A stretch of DNA of 64,000 nucleotides, from the NCBI RefSeq assembly GCF_000621845.1, contig NZ_JHXF01000001.1:186001-250000 (forward strand), written 5' to 3'. Positions within the stretch are counted from its first letter, which is position 1. Each line of letters opens with the position of its first letter. The position numbers were made by a program, and so were the translations under genes. Shown here in pieces: positions 1 through 7,072 of the stretch. Origin of the DNA: Ruminococcus flavefaciens MA2007 (GTDB taxonomy: Bacteria; Bacillota; Clostridia; Oscillospirales; Ruminococcaceae). Below the pieces are notes generated by a model, which saw nothing but the letters and a program-made list of their open reading frames with translations, did not search any database and was not told where the DNA came from.

Positions 1-222
1 TATCATCTGGAAGTCCTTGGAGAAATCCATGCCGCTGCTTGCCAGCTCGCAGCACTTGTAGAGCATATCAGTTACCTTGATATCGTCGGAAAATCTCTTT
101 CCGGGAGCAGAGGGAACAACGTATCTGCGCTTGTCATCGCTCTTGATGATAGCGGCTACCTTTTTGAACTGATTTGCGTCGGCAAGGGAGCTTCCGCCGA
201 ACTTAACGACCTTATTACTCAT
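1..222 (-). CDS. Aspartate kinase, N-terminal fragment (gene runs off the left edge)
   Basis: Reading right to left from ATG at 220-222, the frame stays open to the window edge and gives 74 residues that begin MSNKVVKFGGSSLADANQ. The KFGGSS motif is the signature of the amino-acid kinase fold at the N-terminus of aspartokinases, which phosphorylate aspartate in the first step of Lys, Thr, Met and diaminopimelate synthesis. An AAAGGA ribosome-binding site lies just upstream, and a good promoter sits at 267-295. The catalytic remainder and any ACT regulatory domains lie outside the window, so the isozyme class cannot be assigned. Confidence 0.88.
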   Translation of the reverse strand, partial: MSNKVVKFGGSSLADANQFKKVAAIIKSDDKRRYVVPSAPGKRFSDDIKVTDMLYKCCELASSGMDFSKDFQMI

Positions 223-266
223 ATATATCATTCCTTTATTACATTGATAATTTTATAGCAATATAT

Positions 267-295
267 ATTATATGCTATTTCACGTATGAAATCAA
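267..295 (-). promoter_or_regulatory. Promoter of the aspartate kinase gene
   Basis: On the minus strand a TTGATT -35 and a TATAAT -10 are separated by exactly 17 bases. They lie about 45 bases upstream of the start codon at 222. Confidence 0.65.
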
Positions 296-393
296 TTGAC
301 AGAAAGTCGAATTTCACCGCAGTAAAAACTGTGTTTTTGGTGAATACGCTTGTACGCCGCTGGCGGACAGTGGCGAGCCTTTAGCCTATAGCT

Positions 394-566
394 TGTAGGG
401 GCGGATATTATCCGCCCGAGGAAACGATGAAATTACTTTGTAGGGGCTGCCTTTGGCAGTCCGCGGTTTCCGACGCAAATATAAACAGCTAATTGTAGGG
501 GCGGCGTTTCGCCGCCCGTATGGATACGCGATGTTGTTTGGCGGGCGACGGGACGTCGCCCCTACA
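394..566. repeat. Cluster of four TGTAGGGG palindromes
   Basis: Four short palindromic elements fill the gap between aspartate kinase and rex: 394-417, 439-463 and 494-517 in plus orientation and 543-566 in minus orientation. Each begins (or, inverted, ends) with TGTAGGGG and folds into a GC-rich hairpin with different stem sequences. The bases flanking the outer copies (AGCCTATAGC before the first, GTCTAAAGGCT after the last) resemble the AGCCGTTAGC flank seen at other copies. The 223-649 gap holds no gene beyond these, the promoter and a terminator. Confidence 0.85.
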
Positions 567-578
567 GTCTAAAGGCTG

Positions 579-606
579 AAAAAGGACTGCCTAAGCAGTC
601 CCTTTT
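579..606 (-). terminator. Terminator of the nfnA-nfnB-rex operon
   Basis: On the minus strand a GGGACTGC / GCAGTCC stem with a TTAG loop is followed by a run of T. It lies about 45 bases past the rex stop codon. Confidence 0.8.
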
Positions 607-649
607 AGTTTTATTTGATTCATATAGTGCCGTAAGCGTTCGAGCTGGC

Positions 650-1273
650 TCAGCTCGCGTGACACCTTGCAAGCATTGCAAGAGTCAGGGAAATATTCTC
701 ATTATGCACCGCAACGCCCTTGGGAGCGTTGAGATGTACTGCGGCAAAGTTCAGGATAAACCTTATCCCTGCCTCTGCCATACGGTCACAGACCTCTTGT
801 GCCGCTGTTTCGGGCACGGTGATGATACCGATACGGATATCGTTTTCTCTGCAAAAGCTCTCCAGCTGGTCTATATGGCGGACGGGCTTGCCGTTTATTG
901 AGCTCCCCACACTTTCCTTTTTGTGGTCAAAGCCGCATACTATATCAAAGCCGTAAGCCTCAAAGCCGTTGTACTCCAGCATAGCCCTGCCGAAGTTGCC
1001 CATGCCTGCCACAACTACCCTGTCGCGGTTCTCAAAGCCGAGGAATCTGCCGATATCGCTCATGAGCTCCGAGGTCATATACCCCACCTTCGGTCTGCCG
1101 CCGCTGCTCACAGAGGCGAGGTCTTTTCTCACCTGCACGTCGTTGAGCCCAAGAGCTTCGGCAATAGCCGTTGCGGATATATTGCCCTTTTTTCTTTCCT
1201 CGGGCAGCGACCTGAGATAATTGAAGTAAAGAGGCAGACGTGAGAGTGTCTGTGAGGTAATATTTTTGTCCAT
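650..1273 (-). CDS. rex: Redox-sensing transcriptional repressor Rex
   Basis: The 207-residue protein has normal Rex length. Residues 11-60 form the winged-helix DNA-binding domain (ISATAIAEALGLNDVQVRKD), and GMGNFG at 90-95 opens the Rossmann domain that senses the NADH/NAD+ ratio. Rex represses fermentative and electron-transfer genes when NAD+ is high and is released by NADH. The start is supported by GGAGG six bases upstream of ATG. It is the last gene of the nfnA-nfnB-rex operon, 21 bases after nfnB. The redox sensor is therefore transcribed with a transhydrogenase that interconverts the NADH, NADPH and ferredoxin pools, which suggests feedback control. I found no convincing Rex operator at the operon promoter. 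Confidence 0.95.
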   Translation of the reverse strand: MDKNITSQTLSRLPLYFNYLRSLPEERKKGNISATAIAEALGLNDVQVRKDLASVSSGGRPKVGYMTSELMSDIGRFLGFENRDRVVVAGMGNFGRAMLEYNGFEAYGFDIVCGFDHKKESVGSSINGKPVRHIDQLESFCRENDIRIGIITVPETAAQEVCDRMAEAGIRFILNFAAVHLNAPKGVAVHNENISLTLAMLARCHAS

Positions 1274-1294
1274 ATTATACCTCCGTCAGAGGGC

Positions 1295-2680
1295 TCACTT
1301 GTTCTGCATATATTTATCCATAGCCGCAGCAGCCTTTTTGCCTGCGCCCATAGCGAGGATAACTGTAGCAGCTCCTGTTACAGCGTCGCCGCCTGCGTAA
1401 ACGCCCTCCTTGGATGTGAGACCGTCCTCGTCAGCGATGATACCGCCCCACTTCTGGGTGTCGAGACCTGCTGTAGTTGACTTGATAAGAGGATTAGGCG
1501 AAGTACCGATAGACATGATAACGCAGTCAGCCTCGATGTCAACGAATGCGCCCTCTATCGGAACAGGCTTTGCTCTGCCCGAAGCGTCAGGCTCTGAGAG
1601 CTCCATCTGCTGGCAGTGAACGCTCTTTACCCAGCCGTCCTCTGTAGCCTGTATCTCTATAGGATTTGTGAGGAACTTGAAGATGATGCCCTCTTCCTTA
1701 GCGTGCTCAACTTCCTCTGCTCTTGCAGGGAGCTCCGCCTCTGTACGTCTGTATACGATGTATACCTCAGCGCCCAGTCTCTTAGCGCAGCGTGCTGCGT
1801 CCATAGCAACGTTTCCGCCGCCTACGATAACAGCCTTTGTGCCTGCTTTTATAGGAGTAGCGCTGCCCTCTTTGTAGGCTTTCATGAGGTTGATACGTGT
1901 GAGGAACTCGTTAGCGGAATAAACGCCGTTGAGGTTCTCGCCGGGGATATTCATGAATCTCGGGAGGCCTGCACCTGAGCCAATGAATACGCTCTCGAAG
2001 CCCTCTTCCTTCATGAGCTCGTCAACTGAGATAGTCTTGCCCACTACTGTGTTTGTCTCAACCTTAACGCCGAGAGCCTTGAGACCGCCTATCTCCTTCT
2101 GAACGATAGACTTAGGAAGTCTGAACTCGGGGATACCGTAGGAAAGAACTCCGCCTGCAACGTGGAGAGCCTCGAATATAGTAACGTCATAGCCCTTTTT
2201 TGCAAGGTCGCCTGCGCAGGCAAGACCTGAAGGACCTGAACCGATAACAGCAGCCTTGTGACCGTTCTTTGCAGGTATCTCTGGAGCTGTCTCGGGCTGT
2301 GCGTTGTGCCAGTCTGCAACGAATCTTTCAAGACGTCCGATAGCAACAGGCTCGCCCTTGATTCCTCTAACGCACTTGCTCTCGCACTGTGTCTCCTGAG
2401 GACATACTCTGCCGCATACAGCAGGGAGTGAGCTTGACTTTGTGATTATCTTGTAAGCCTCTGCGAAATTACCCTCAGCTACCTGAGCGATAAATGCAGG
2501 GATATCTATCTGTACGGGACATCCTGTTGAGCAGGGCTTGTTCTTGCAGTTGAGGCAGCGCTTTGCCTCGTCGATAGCCTGCTCCTCGGTATAGCCGAGA
2601 GCTACCTCGCTGAAATTCTTGTTTCTTACATCGGGAGCCTGTACAGGCATTTCATTTCTTGTAGGTGACATATTAGCCAT
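1295..2680 (-). CDS. nfnB: NfnB-type large subunit of NADH-dependent ferredoxin:NADP+ oxidoreductase
   Basis: This 461-residue protein is homologous to the glutamate synthase small subunit. Two N-terminal [4Fe-4S] cysteine sets are visible: C42, C45, C50, C54 and C89, C93, C99, C103. An FAD-binding GSGPSG motif lies near residues 147-152, and an NADPH-binding Rossmann motif (VGGGNVAMDAAR) lies further on. No glutamine amidotransferase or FMN synthase domain is nearby. The gene that starts two bases upstream encodes the partner FAD/[2Fe-2S] subunit, so the electron-bifurcating Nfn complex fits better than GOGAT. Nfn couples exergonic ferredoxin reduction of NADP+ with NADH oxidation. The ribosome-binding site AAGGAGG lies inside the end of nfnA. 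Homologous genes are often labelled gltA or gltD in databases. Confidence 0.88.
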   Translation of the reverse strand: MANMSPTRNEMPVQAPDVRNKNFSEVALGYTEEQAIDEAKRCLNCKNKPCSTGCPVQIDIPAFIAQVAEGNFAEAYKIITKSSSLPAVCGRVCPQETQCESKCVRGIKGEPVAIGRLERFVADWHNAQPETAPEIPAKNGHKAAVIGSGPSGLACAGDLAKKGYDVTIFEALHVAGGVLSYGIPEFRLPKSIVQKEIGGLKALGVKVETNTVVGKTISVDELMKEEGFESVFIGSGAGLPRFMNIPGENLNGVYSANEFLTRINLMKAYKEGSATPIKAGTKAVIVGGGNVAMDAARCAKRLGAEVYIVYRRTEAELPARAEEVEHAKEEGIIFKFLTNPIEIQATEDGWVKSVHCQQMELSEPDASGRAKPVPIEGAFVDIEADCVIMSIGTSPNPLIKSTTAGLDTQKWGGIIADEDGLTSKEGVYAGGDAVTGAATVILAMGAGKKAAAAMDKYMQNK

Positions 2681-2681
2681 T

Positions 2682-3521
2682 TCACTTTACCTCCTTGAAC
2701 AGATTGCAGGCTTCTTCGTAAGCATGGCGCTCAAAGGGCTTATACATAGCGCCTCTTGCCATAGCCTCGTCGAAGTCGATGAGATGACCGTCGAACTCGG
2801 GACCGTCAACGCAGGCGAACTTAGTCTCGCCGCCTACTGTCAGACGACAGCCGCCGCACATTCCCGTGCCGTCTATCATTATTGGGTTCATGGAAGCAAC
2901 AGTGGGGACACCGTACTCCTTAGTCAGCTTACAGACAAACTTCATCATGATAAGAGGACCGATAGTGATGACTCTGTCATACTTCTCGCCGCTGTCGATG
3001 AGCTTTTTGAGAGCGTCGGTAACGAGTCCCTTTTCGCCTGCTGTGCCGTCGTCGCTCATGAGAACGAACTTGGAGCTTGAAGCCTTGAATTCGTCTTCAA
3101 GGATAACGAGGTCCTTGTTTCTGAAACCAACTATTGAGTGCACCTCAACGCCGAGTTCGTGGAGCTTCTTTGCAACAGGGTAAGCAATAGCACAGCCTAC
3201 GCCGCCGCCTACGACAGCGACCTTTTTCAGTCCCTCTGTCTCTGTAGCTCTGCCAAGAGGACCTACGAAGTCCTGTAAGCAGTCGCCCTCGTTAAGGTGA
3301 TTGAGCTTTTCTGTAGTAGCGCCTACTATCTGGAAAATAATAGTAACCGAGCCGCTCTGGCGGTCAAAATCAGCGATAGTGAGTGGGATACGCTCACCGT
3401 CGGCGTCTGTTCTGAGTATAATGAACTGTCCGGGTTCAGCCTTTCTTGCTACCTTTGGAGCGTTTATGCGCATAAGGGTAACAGTAGGGTTGAGGCTTCT
3501 TTTTTCAAGAATTTCAAACAT
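2682..3521 (-). CDS. nfnA: NfnA-type small subunit (FAD, NAD and [2Fe-2S]) of the Nfn complex
   Basis: This 279-residue ferredoxin-NADP reductase family protein resembles the dihydroorotate dehydrogenase electron-transfer subunit PyrK. RIPLTI at 45-50 belongs to the flavin-binding barrel, VVGGGVGCA from about 103 is the NAD(H)-binding loop, and C222, C225 and C237 (in MCGGC...FAC) are ligands for a [2Fe-2S] cluster. It precedes nfnB by one intergenic base. PyrK or a sulfide dehydrogenase subunit are alternatives, but no pyrD is adjacent, and the tight pairing with the NfnB-like gene decides for Nfn. The promoter is at 3623-3651, giving a leader of about 95 bases. Confidence 0.87.
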   Translation of the reverse strand: MFEILEKRSLNPTVTLMRINAPKVARKAEPGQFIILRTDADGERIPLTIADFDRQSGSVTIIFQIVGATTEKLNHLNEGDCLQDFVGPLGRATETEGLKKVAVVGGGVGCAIAYPVAKKLHELGVEVHSIVGFRNKDLVILEDEFKASSSKFVLMSDDGTAGEKGLVTDALKKLIDSGEKYDRVITIGPLIMMKFVCKLTKEYGVPTVASMNPIMIDGTGMCGGCRLTVGGETKFACVDGPEFDGHLIDFDEAMARGAMYKPFERHAYEEACNLFKEVK

Positions 3522-3622
3522 TTAGTCCATACCTTCCTTGCCAATAGATTTACAATGCAGGATATTTCGGGGAGTGTCGCCGTTGACTTCCGCCGATACA
3601 GGCATTGCAGGATATATTCAAT

Positions 3623-3651
3623 ATTATATCACACAAAACAATGTTGCACAA
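3623..3651 (-). promoter_or_regulatory. Promoter of nfnA-nfnB-rex
   Basis: Minus-strand TTGTGC and TATAAT are spaced by 17 bases, upstream of nfnA. The interval also contains TTGTGCAA, which resembles half of a Rex box, but the other half is not conserved. Confidence 0.6.
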
Positions 3652-3661
3652 ATATAACAGA

Positions 3662-3690
3662 GGAATATCGGTATTCCGATATCGATATTC
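3662..3690. promoter_or_regulatory. Nested palindrome upstream of the nfn promoter (possible operator)
   Basis: Two overlapping inverted repeats are present. ATATCGG and CCGATAT are separated by TATT, and an outer pair GAATATCG / CGATATTC spans 3663-3690. The site lies 11 bases upstream of the -35 box of the nfn promoter, where an activator would bind. The rest of the 3522-3852 gap holds the promoter, this palindrome, a terminator and AT-rich sequence, with no gene. Confidence 0.4.
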
Positions 3691-3762
3691 TTATAGCGAT
3701 TTATATATCGGACATTGTCAGACATTGGCTTGTCTCCGTGGCAAAACAGTGGAAAACAGTAA

Positions 3763-3788
3763 AAGAGGACGGCAAAAGCCGTCCTCTT
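3763..3788 (-). terminator. Terminator after the lysR-family gene
   Basis: An 11-bp AAGAGGACGGC / GCCGTCCTCTT stem with a 4-base loop is followed on the minus strand by TTACTGTTTT. It lies about 65 bases past the regulator's stop codon. Confidence 0.8.
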
Positions 3789-3852
3789 ATTCGTGAAAAT
3801 AACTTACAATAACTATTCTTAAATAGAATATATCCATTCCCAAGAGAATATA

Positions 3853-4803
3853 TCACTTATACTCTGCAAAGGCGCTCTCATTTCGCACCTCATAGAGACG
3901 GTTCACCAGTTTGAGCTCGTTTTCCGAGAGCTTGTGTCCCGATGTGTATATGAGCAAGTCCTTGTAGCTGTTGTCGGGGAATGCGCATTTTCTCTGCACC
4001 AGACCGTACTTTCCGCAAAGGCTTGCAGGCATAGGCGAGTCCATCATAAACGCCTGCGGCACGGTCAGCAGGAAGTCCAGAGCGCTTCCGCGGTCATACA
4101 TACAGACCTTTCTCACAGGCACGTCCGCAGGACGGTTTGAAGCGTAGAGCTTCTCCACAGCTCCCGAAACATATGGAACTGCGTCGTCGCCCTGTCCAAG
4201 CTCGGTATAATTGCAGGACAGGTCTGCGTAGGTTATGCTGTCAGCTCCTGCGGCAGGGTGCTCGGCGGACATTACCGCCAGCATCTCGAACTCCCAGAGG
4301 AGCTTGCTGTCCAGATTCTTTTCTGCAAGGAAGTCGGTGAAATACTTCTCGTGAGCAGTATTGAAGCGGATAACTCCGAAATCATAGCCGTTTTCGCGGA
4401 CATTCTCGATAGTTCTCAGGGAATTGGTCTCGCAGAAGAATATCTCCATGTCCTCGGGAGCGTTCAGCGAGGCGATGTACTCCGAGAAAGCCTTTGAGAT
4501 ATAGCCCGTTCTCGGCACGGATATGCGCAGACGGCTGTTTTTCGGCTTGTCGGGAGAGTGTATAGCCTCCATATTATCTATCTGGATAAGTATCTGCTTG
4601 GCATAATCAAGGAATTTCAGTCCCTGATCCGTGGGGATAACGCCCTTTGATGTACGTCTGAAAATAGTTATGCCAAGGGTGCTTTCCAGTTCCTTGATAG
4701 CCTTGCTCAGATTAGGCTGAGCCATGTAGAGATTTTCCGCTGCCTGAGTGATAGAGCGTGTTTTTTCAATTTCAACAGCGTATTTGAAGTGCAGTGTGTT
4801 CAT
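3853..4803 (-). CDS. LysR-family transcriptional regulator
   Basis: The 316-residue protein has the LysR layout. A winged helix-turn-helix occupies the first ~60 residues (RSITQAAENLYMAQPNLSKA is the recognition region), then a linker helix, then a periplasmic-binding-like effector domain. The gene lies 20 bases downstream of the acetyltransferase and is probably co-transcribed with it. That is unlike the usual divergent LysR arrangement, so the regulated target is not evident. The AAAGGA ribosome-binding site has 10-base spacing. The effector is unknown. Confidence 0.9.
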   Translation of the reverse strand: MNTLHFKYAVEIEKTRSITQAAENLYMAQPNLSKAIKELESTLGITIFRRTSKGVIPTDQGLKFLDYAKQILIQIDNMEAIHSPDKPKNSRLRISVPRTGYISKAFSEYIASLNAPEDMEIFFCETNSLRTIENVRENGYDFGVIRFNTAHEKYFTDFLAEKNLDSKLLWEFEMLAVMSAEHPAAGADSITYADLSCNYTELGQGDDAVPYVSGAVEKLYASNRPADVPVRKVCMYDRGSALDFLLTVPQAFMMDSPMPASLCGKYGLVQRKCAFPDNSYKDLLIYTSGHKLSENELKLVNRLYEVRNESAFAEYK

Positions 4804-4823
4804 GGTCCAGTCGTCCTTTCGTC

Positions 4824-5501
4824 TTAATCAATGCGGCGTATCTCGATTCTTCTTGACTTTGGCTTTTCCTCGGGAGCAGGCTTCTTTTCGGCAGGCTCGG
4901 GCTTTTTCTCCGCAGGCTTTTCTGCAGCGGCTTCGGCAGCCGCAGCAGGCTCCAGAGTTTTTGTGGGAGCGCATGGATTGCCCACAGCCACGCAGTTTGA
5001 GGGGATATCCTTGGTAACTACGCTGCCTGCGCCGATAACAACATTGTCGCCGATAGTAACTCCGCCGATAACGGTAACTCCGCCGCCTATCCAGACGTTG
5101 CTGCCGACTTTAATGGGCTTTGCGTATTCAAGTCCCTGATTTCTCAGGTTAGCTTCAATAGGGTGTTCTGCGGCGTAGAATCCGCAGTTAGGACCGATAA
5201 AGACGTTATTGCCGAACTCGATATCGGCACAGTCAAGGATAACAAGGTTGTGATTTGCGTAGAAATTGTCTCCGATAACGATGTTATAGCCGTAATCGCA
5301 GAAGAAATTGGGCTCGATAACGGTGTTTTCGCCTCTGAGAGCCACAAGACGGTCAAGTATCCTCTCGCGCTTCTGGAAGTCGTTGCACTCAACGGCATTG
5401 TACTCGGCGCAGAGCTTCTTAGCCTTTATCCTCTCGTTGAAGAGCTCTCTGTCGTTGGCATTGTAAAGCTCGCCTGCCTGCTGTTTTTCTTTTTCGGTCA
5501 T
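4824..5501 (-). CDS. Maltose/galactoside O-acetyltransferase family protein with charged tail
   Basis: The start is placed at 5501, not at the longest-frame start 5543, because GGAGGG lies six bases before this ATG; this gives 225 residues. The body is a left-handed beta-helix hexapeptide-repeat CoA-dependent acetyltransferase (LacA/Maa/NodL type), with the N-terminal Maa helix region and a catalytic His in AAEHPI. Substrates in this family are sugars or their derivatives. Unusually, the last ~42 residues form an Ala/Lys/Pro/Glu-rich extension ending SRRIEIRRID, which typical Maa proteins (~185 residues) lack. It precedes the LysR gene by 20 bases. Confidence 0.85.
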   Translation of the reverse strand: MTEKEKQQAGELYNANDRELFNERIKAKKLCAEYNAVECNDFQKRERILDRLVALRGENTVIEPNFFCDYGYNIVIGDNFYANHNLVILDCADIEFGNNVFIGPNCGFYAAEHPIEANLRNQGLEYAKPIKVGSNVWIGGGVTVIGGVTIGDNVVIGAGSVVTKDIPSNCVAVGNPCAPTKTLEPAAAAEAAAEKPAEKKPEPAEKKPAPEEKPKSRRIEIRRID

Positions 5502-5573
5502 TTTAAACCCTCCATTCATCAATTCATAATTCGCAATTCGCAATACATGGCAGCGAATAAATGCACTTTTTTA

Positions 5574-5686
5574 GAGTTGAGAGTGCAGAGTTGAGAGTTA
5601 TTGTGTTCGCTTCGCTCACATTATTATAATGATCCCGCCGCAGGAGACTCCATAACTTTCAACTCTCAATTTTCAACTCTCAACTT
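5574..5686. repeat. Imperfect inverted repeat with GAGTTGAGAGT / ACTCTCAAC arms (copy 1)
   Basis: The left arm (5574-5600) repeats GAGTTGAGAGT-like units and the right arm (5654-5686) repeats CAACTCTCAA units. The core carries TTCGCTTCGCTCACAT. A second copy with the same core and arms lies at 9607-9705. It fills the gap between the acetyltransferase start and the ddl stop. Confidence 0.65.
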
Positions 5687-5688
5687 AT

Positions 5689-6876
5689 TCATCTCTTGCT
5701 TCCCTTTGAACCGAAGCTTCCTCCCATAGAGAGGATATTGGTATCAAAGGTGTAGCTTATCTTCTCGCCCTGTCTGTAGCGCTTGAGAGCAAGCTGGATA
5801 AGTTTTTCAAGCAGCTCAGTATACTTAACGCCCTTTGGCTCCCAGAGATAGAATGCAAGAGAGCCGGGGATAGTATTTATCTCGTTTATGTAGACCTTGT
5901 CTGTAGCCATATCTATCATGAAGTCGATACGTGTAACGCCGTTGAGTCCCAGATAGCGGAATGCGTCAACAGCAGTCTTTCTGATGAATTCGTCCTGCTC
6001 GGGAGTGATATCGGCAGGTATCTTTCTTTTAAGGGTAGCCATACCCTTGCTGCCGCCCTTGCCGCCGCCTACGTACTTCTGGTCGTAGCTGAGGATATCG
6101 TCGCCGCTTGCCTGTACAGGCTCCTCGCATACGGAAGCTTCTGCGGATTCGCTGTCACCTGCAACTGCGCAGTTTATTTCCTTGAGCTGTACAACGCATG
6201 GCTCGATGAGGATACGGTCAGCGAACTCGAAAGCCTCCTCGATAGACTTGATAAGGCTGTCTCTGTCCTTGCCCTTGGAGATACCAACGCTTGAACCGAG
6301 GTTGATAGGCTTAACGATAACGGGATAGCCGAACTTCTTCTCAACTTCCGCTACCATTCTGTCCATTTCGTTTATCTCGTATGAGGAGAAACGGCAGCAG
6401 TCCAGTACAGGGAAACCTGCGTCCTTGAGGAGTATCTTCATTACGAATTTGTCCATTCCGATAGCAGAAGCTAAAACATCGCAGCCTACATAGGGCAGGT
6501 CGAGAGTCTGGAGATAACCCTGTAATGCGCCGTCCTCAACGTTAGTACCGTGAACTATAGGGAAAGCAACGTCGATATCGGAGATGACATTGGAGCCGAA
6601 CATCTTCTTTTTCAGGCTCTGAAGCTGTACCTTGCCTTCTGTACTGCGGACAAATACGCACTCTGTTGATTCGCTGAGCAGAGCAGGAATGTCCTTGAAG
6701 CTGTTGATGTCCAGCATTTTTTCGCTTGTGAAAAATTCGCTCTTTTTGGTCATGTAAACGGGGATAATGTTGTATTTTTCCTTGTTTATGCTTGCCATAG
6801 CCTGAACTGCCGAGATAACTGATACCTCGTGCTCAACGCTTCTTCCGCCGAAAAGAACTGCAAGATTGATCTTCAT
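5689..6876 (-). CDS. ddl: D-alanine--D-alanine ligase
   Basis: The 395-residue ATP-grasp enzyme joins two D-alanines for peptidoglycan precursors. Visible motifs are GGRSVEHEVSVIS at the N-terminus, the ATP-binding VKPINLGSSVGISKG, and the metal-binding NEINTIPG near the C-terminus. The omega-loop region contains SYDQKY with the Tyr-Lys pair usual in D-Ala-D-Ala enzymes, followed by a Gly/Lys-rich GGGKGGSKG insertion. The protein is somewhat longer than average for the family, partly because of an acidic segment before that loop. AAGGAG precedes ATG. It lies downstream of murF, whose substrate it makes, but the two are separated by 196 bases filled with repeats. Confidence 0.94.
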   Translation of the reverse strand: MKINLAVLFGGRSVEHEVSVISAVQAMASINKEKYNIIPVYMTKKSEFFTSEKMLDINSFKDIPALLSESTECVFVRSTEGKVQLQSLKKKMFGSNVISDIDVAFPIVHGTNVEDGALQGYLQTLDLPYVGCDVLASAIGMDKFVMKILLKDAGFPVLDCCRFSSYEINEMDRMVAEVEKKFGYPVIVKPINLGSSVGISKGKDRDSLIKSIEEAFEFADRILIEPCVVQLKEINCAVAGDSESAEASVCEEPVQASGDDILSYDQKYVGGGKGGSKGMATLKRKIPADITPEQDEFIRKTAVDAFRYLGLNGVTRIDFMIDMATDKVYINEINTIPGSLAFYLWEPKGVKYTELLEKLIQLALKRYRQGEKISYTFDTNILSMGGSFGSKGSKR

Positions 6877-6899
6877 TGTAATTTCTCCTTATGATCTGG

Positions 6900-6969
6900 T
6901 GTAGGGGCGGCGTTCCGCCGCCCGACAGTTTTTTGTATTCAGCACGGGCGGCGGAACGCCGCCCCTACA
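6900..6969. repeat. Inverted pair of TGTAGGGG palindromes between murF and ddl
   Basis: Element 6900-6923 and its exact inverse at 6946-6969 form a perfect 25-bp inverted repeat around a 20-base spacer. Each arm is itself a hairpin (GGCGGCG / CGCCGCC). This back-to-back arrangement resembles REP doublets. Confidence 0.85.
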
Positions 6970-6989
6970 AAGACAATAATTAATGTGCT

Positions 6990-7072
6990 GTAAGCGATGT
7001 ACAATTATCACTTTTAATGAAAGTGAACGAGTTTACGAGTGCCAACGTGGCAAGGGTGCAGCGTCACGCTGC
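6990..7072 (+). repeat. 83-nt dispersed repeat, copy 1
   Basis: This segment aligns over its full length with 29019-29101 at roughly 85% identity. It starts GTAAGCGATGTAC and ends GCAGCGTCACGCTGC. It ends exactly one base before the murF stop codon and begins 20 bases after a TGTAGGGG palindrome, the same association seen at the other copy. Confidence 0.75.

Noticed and set aside
1295-2680. Glutamate synthase small subunit
   Set aside because: No large subunit is present. The immediate partner is an FAD/[2Fe-2S] subunit, which makes Nfn the better reading.
3623-3651. Rex operator at the nfn promoter
   Set aside because: TTGTGCAA resembles one half-site, but the opposite half is GTTTTGTG instead of the inverted repeat; too weak to claim.
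5689-6876. D-alanine--D-lactate (vancomycin-resistance type) ligase
   Set aside because: The omega-loop region keeps the Tyr-Lys pair typical of D-Ala-D-Ala enzymes, and no van genes are nearby.
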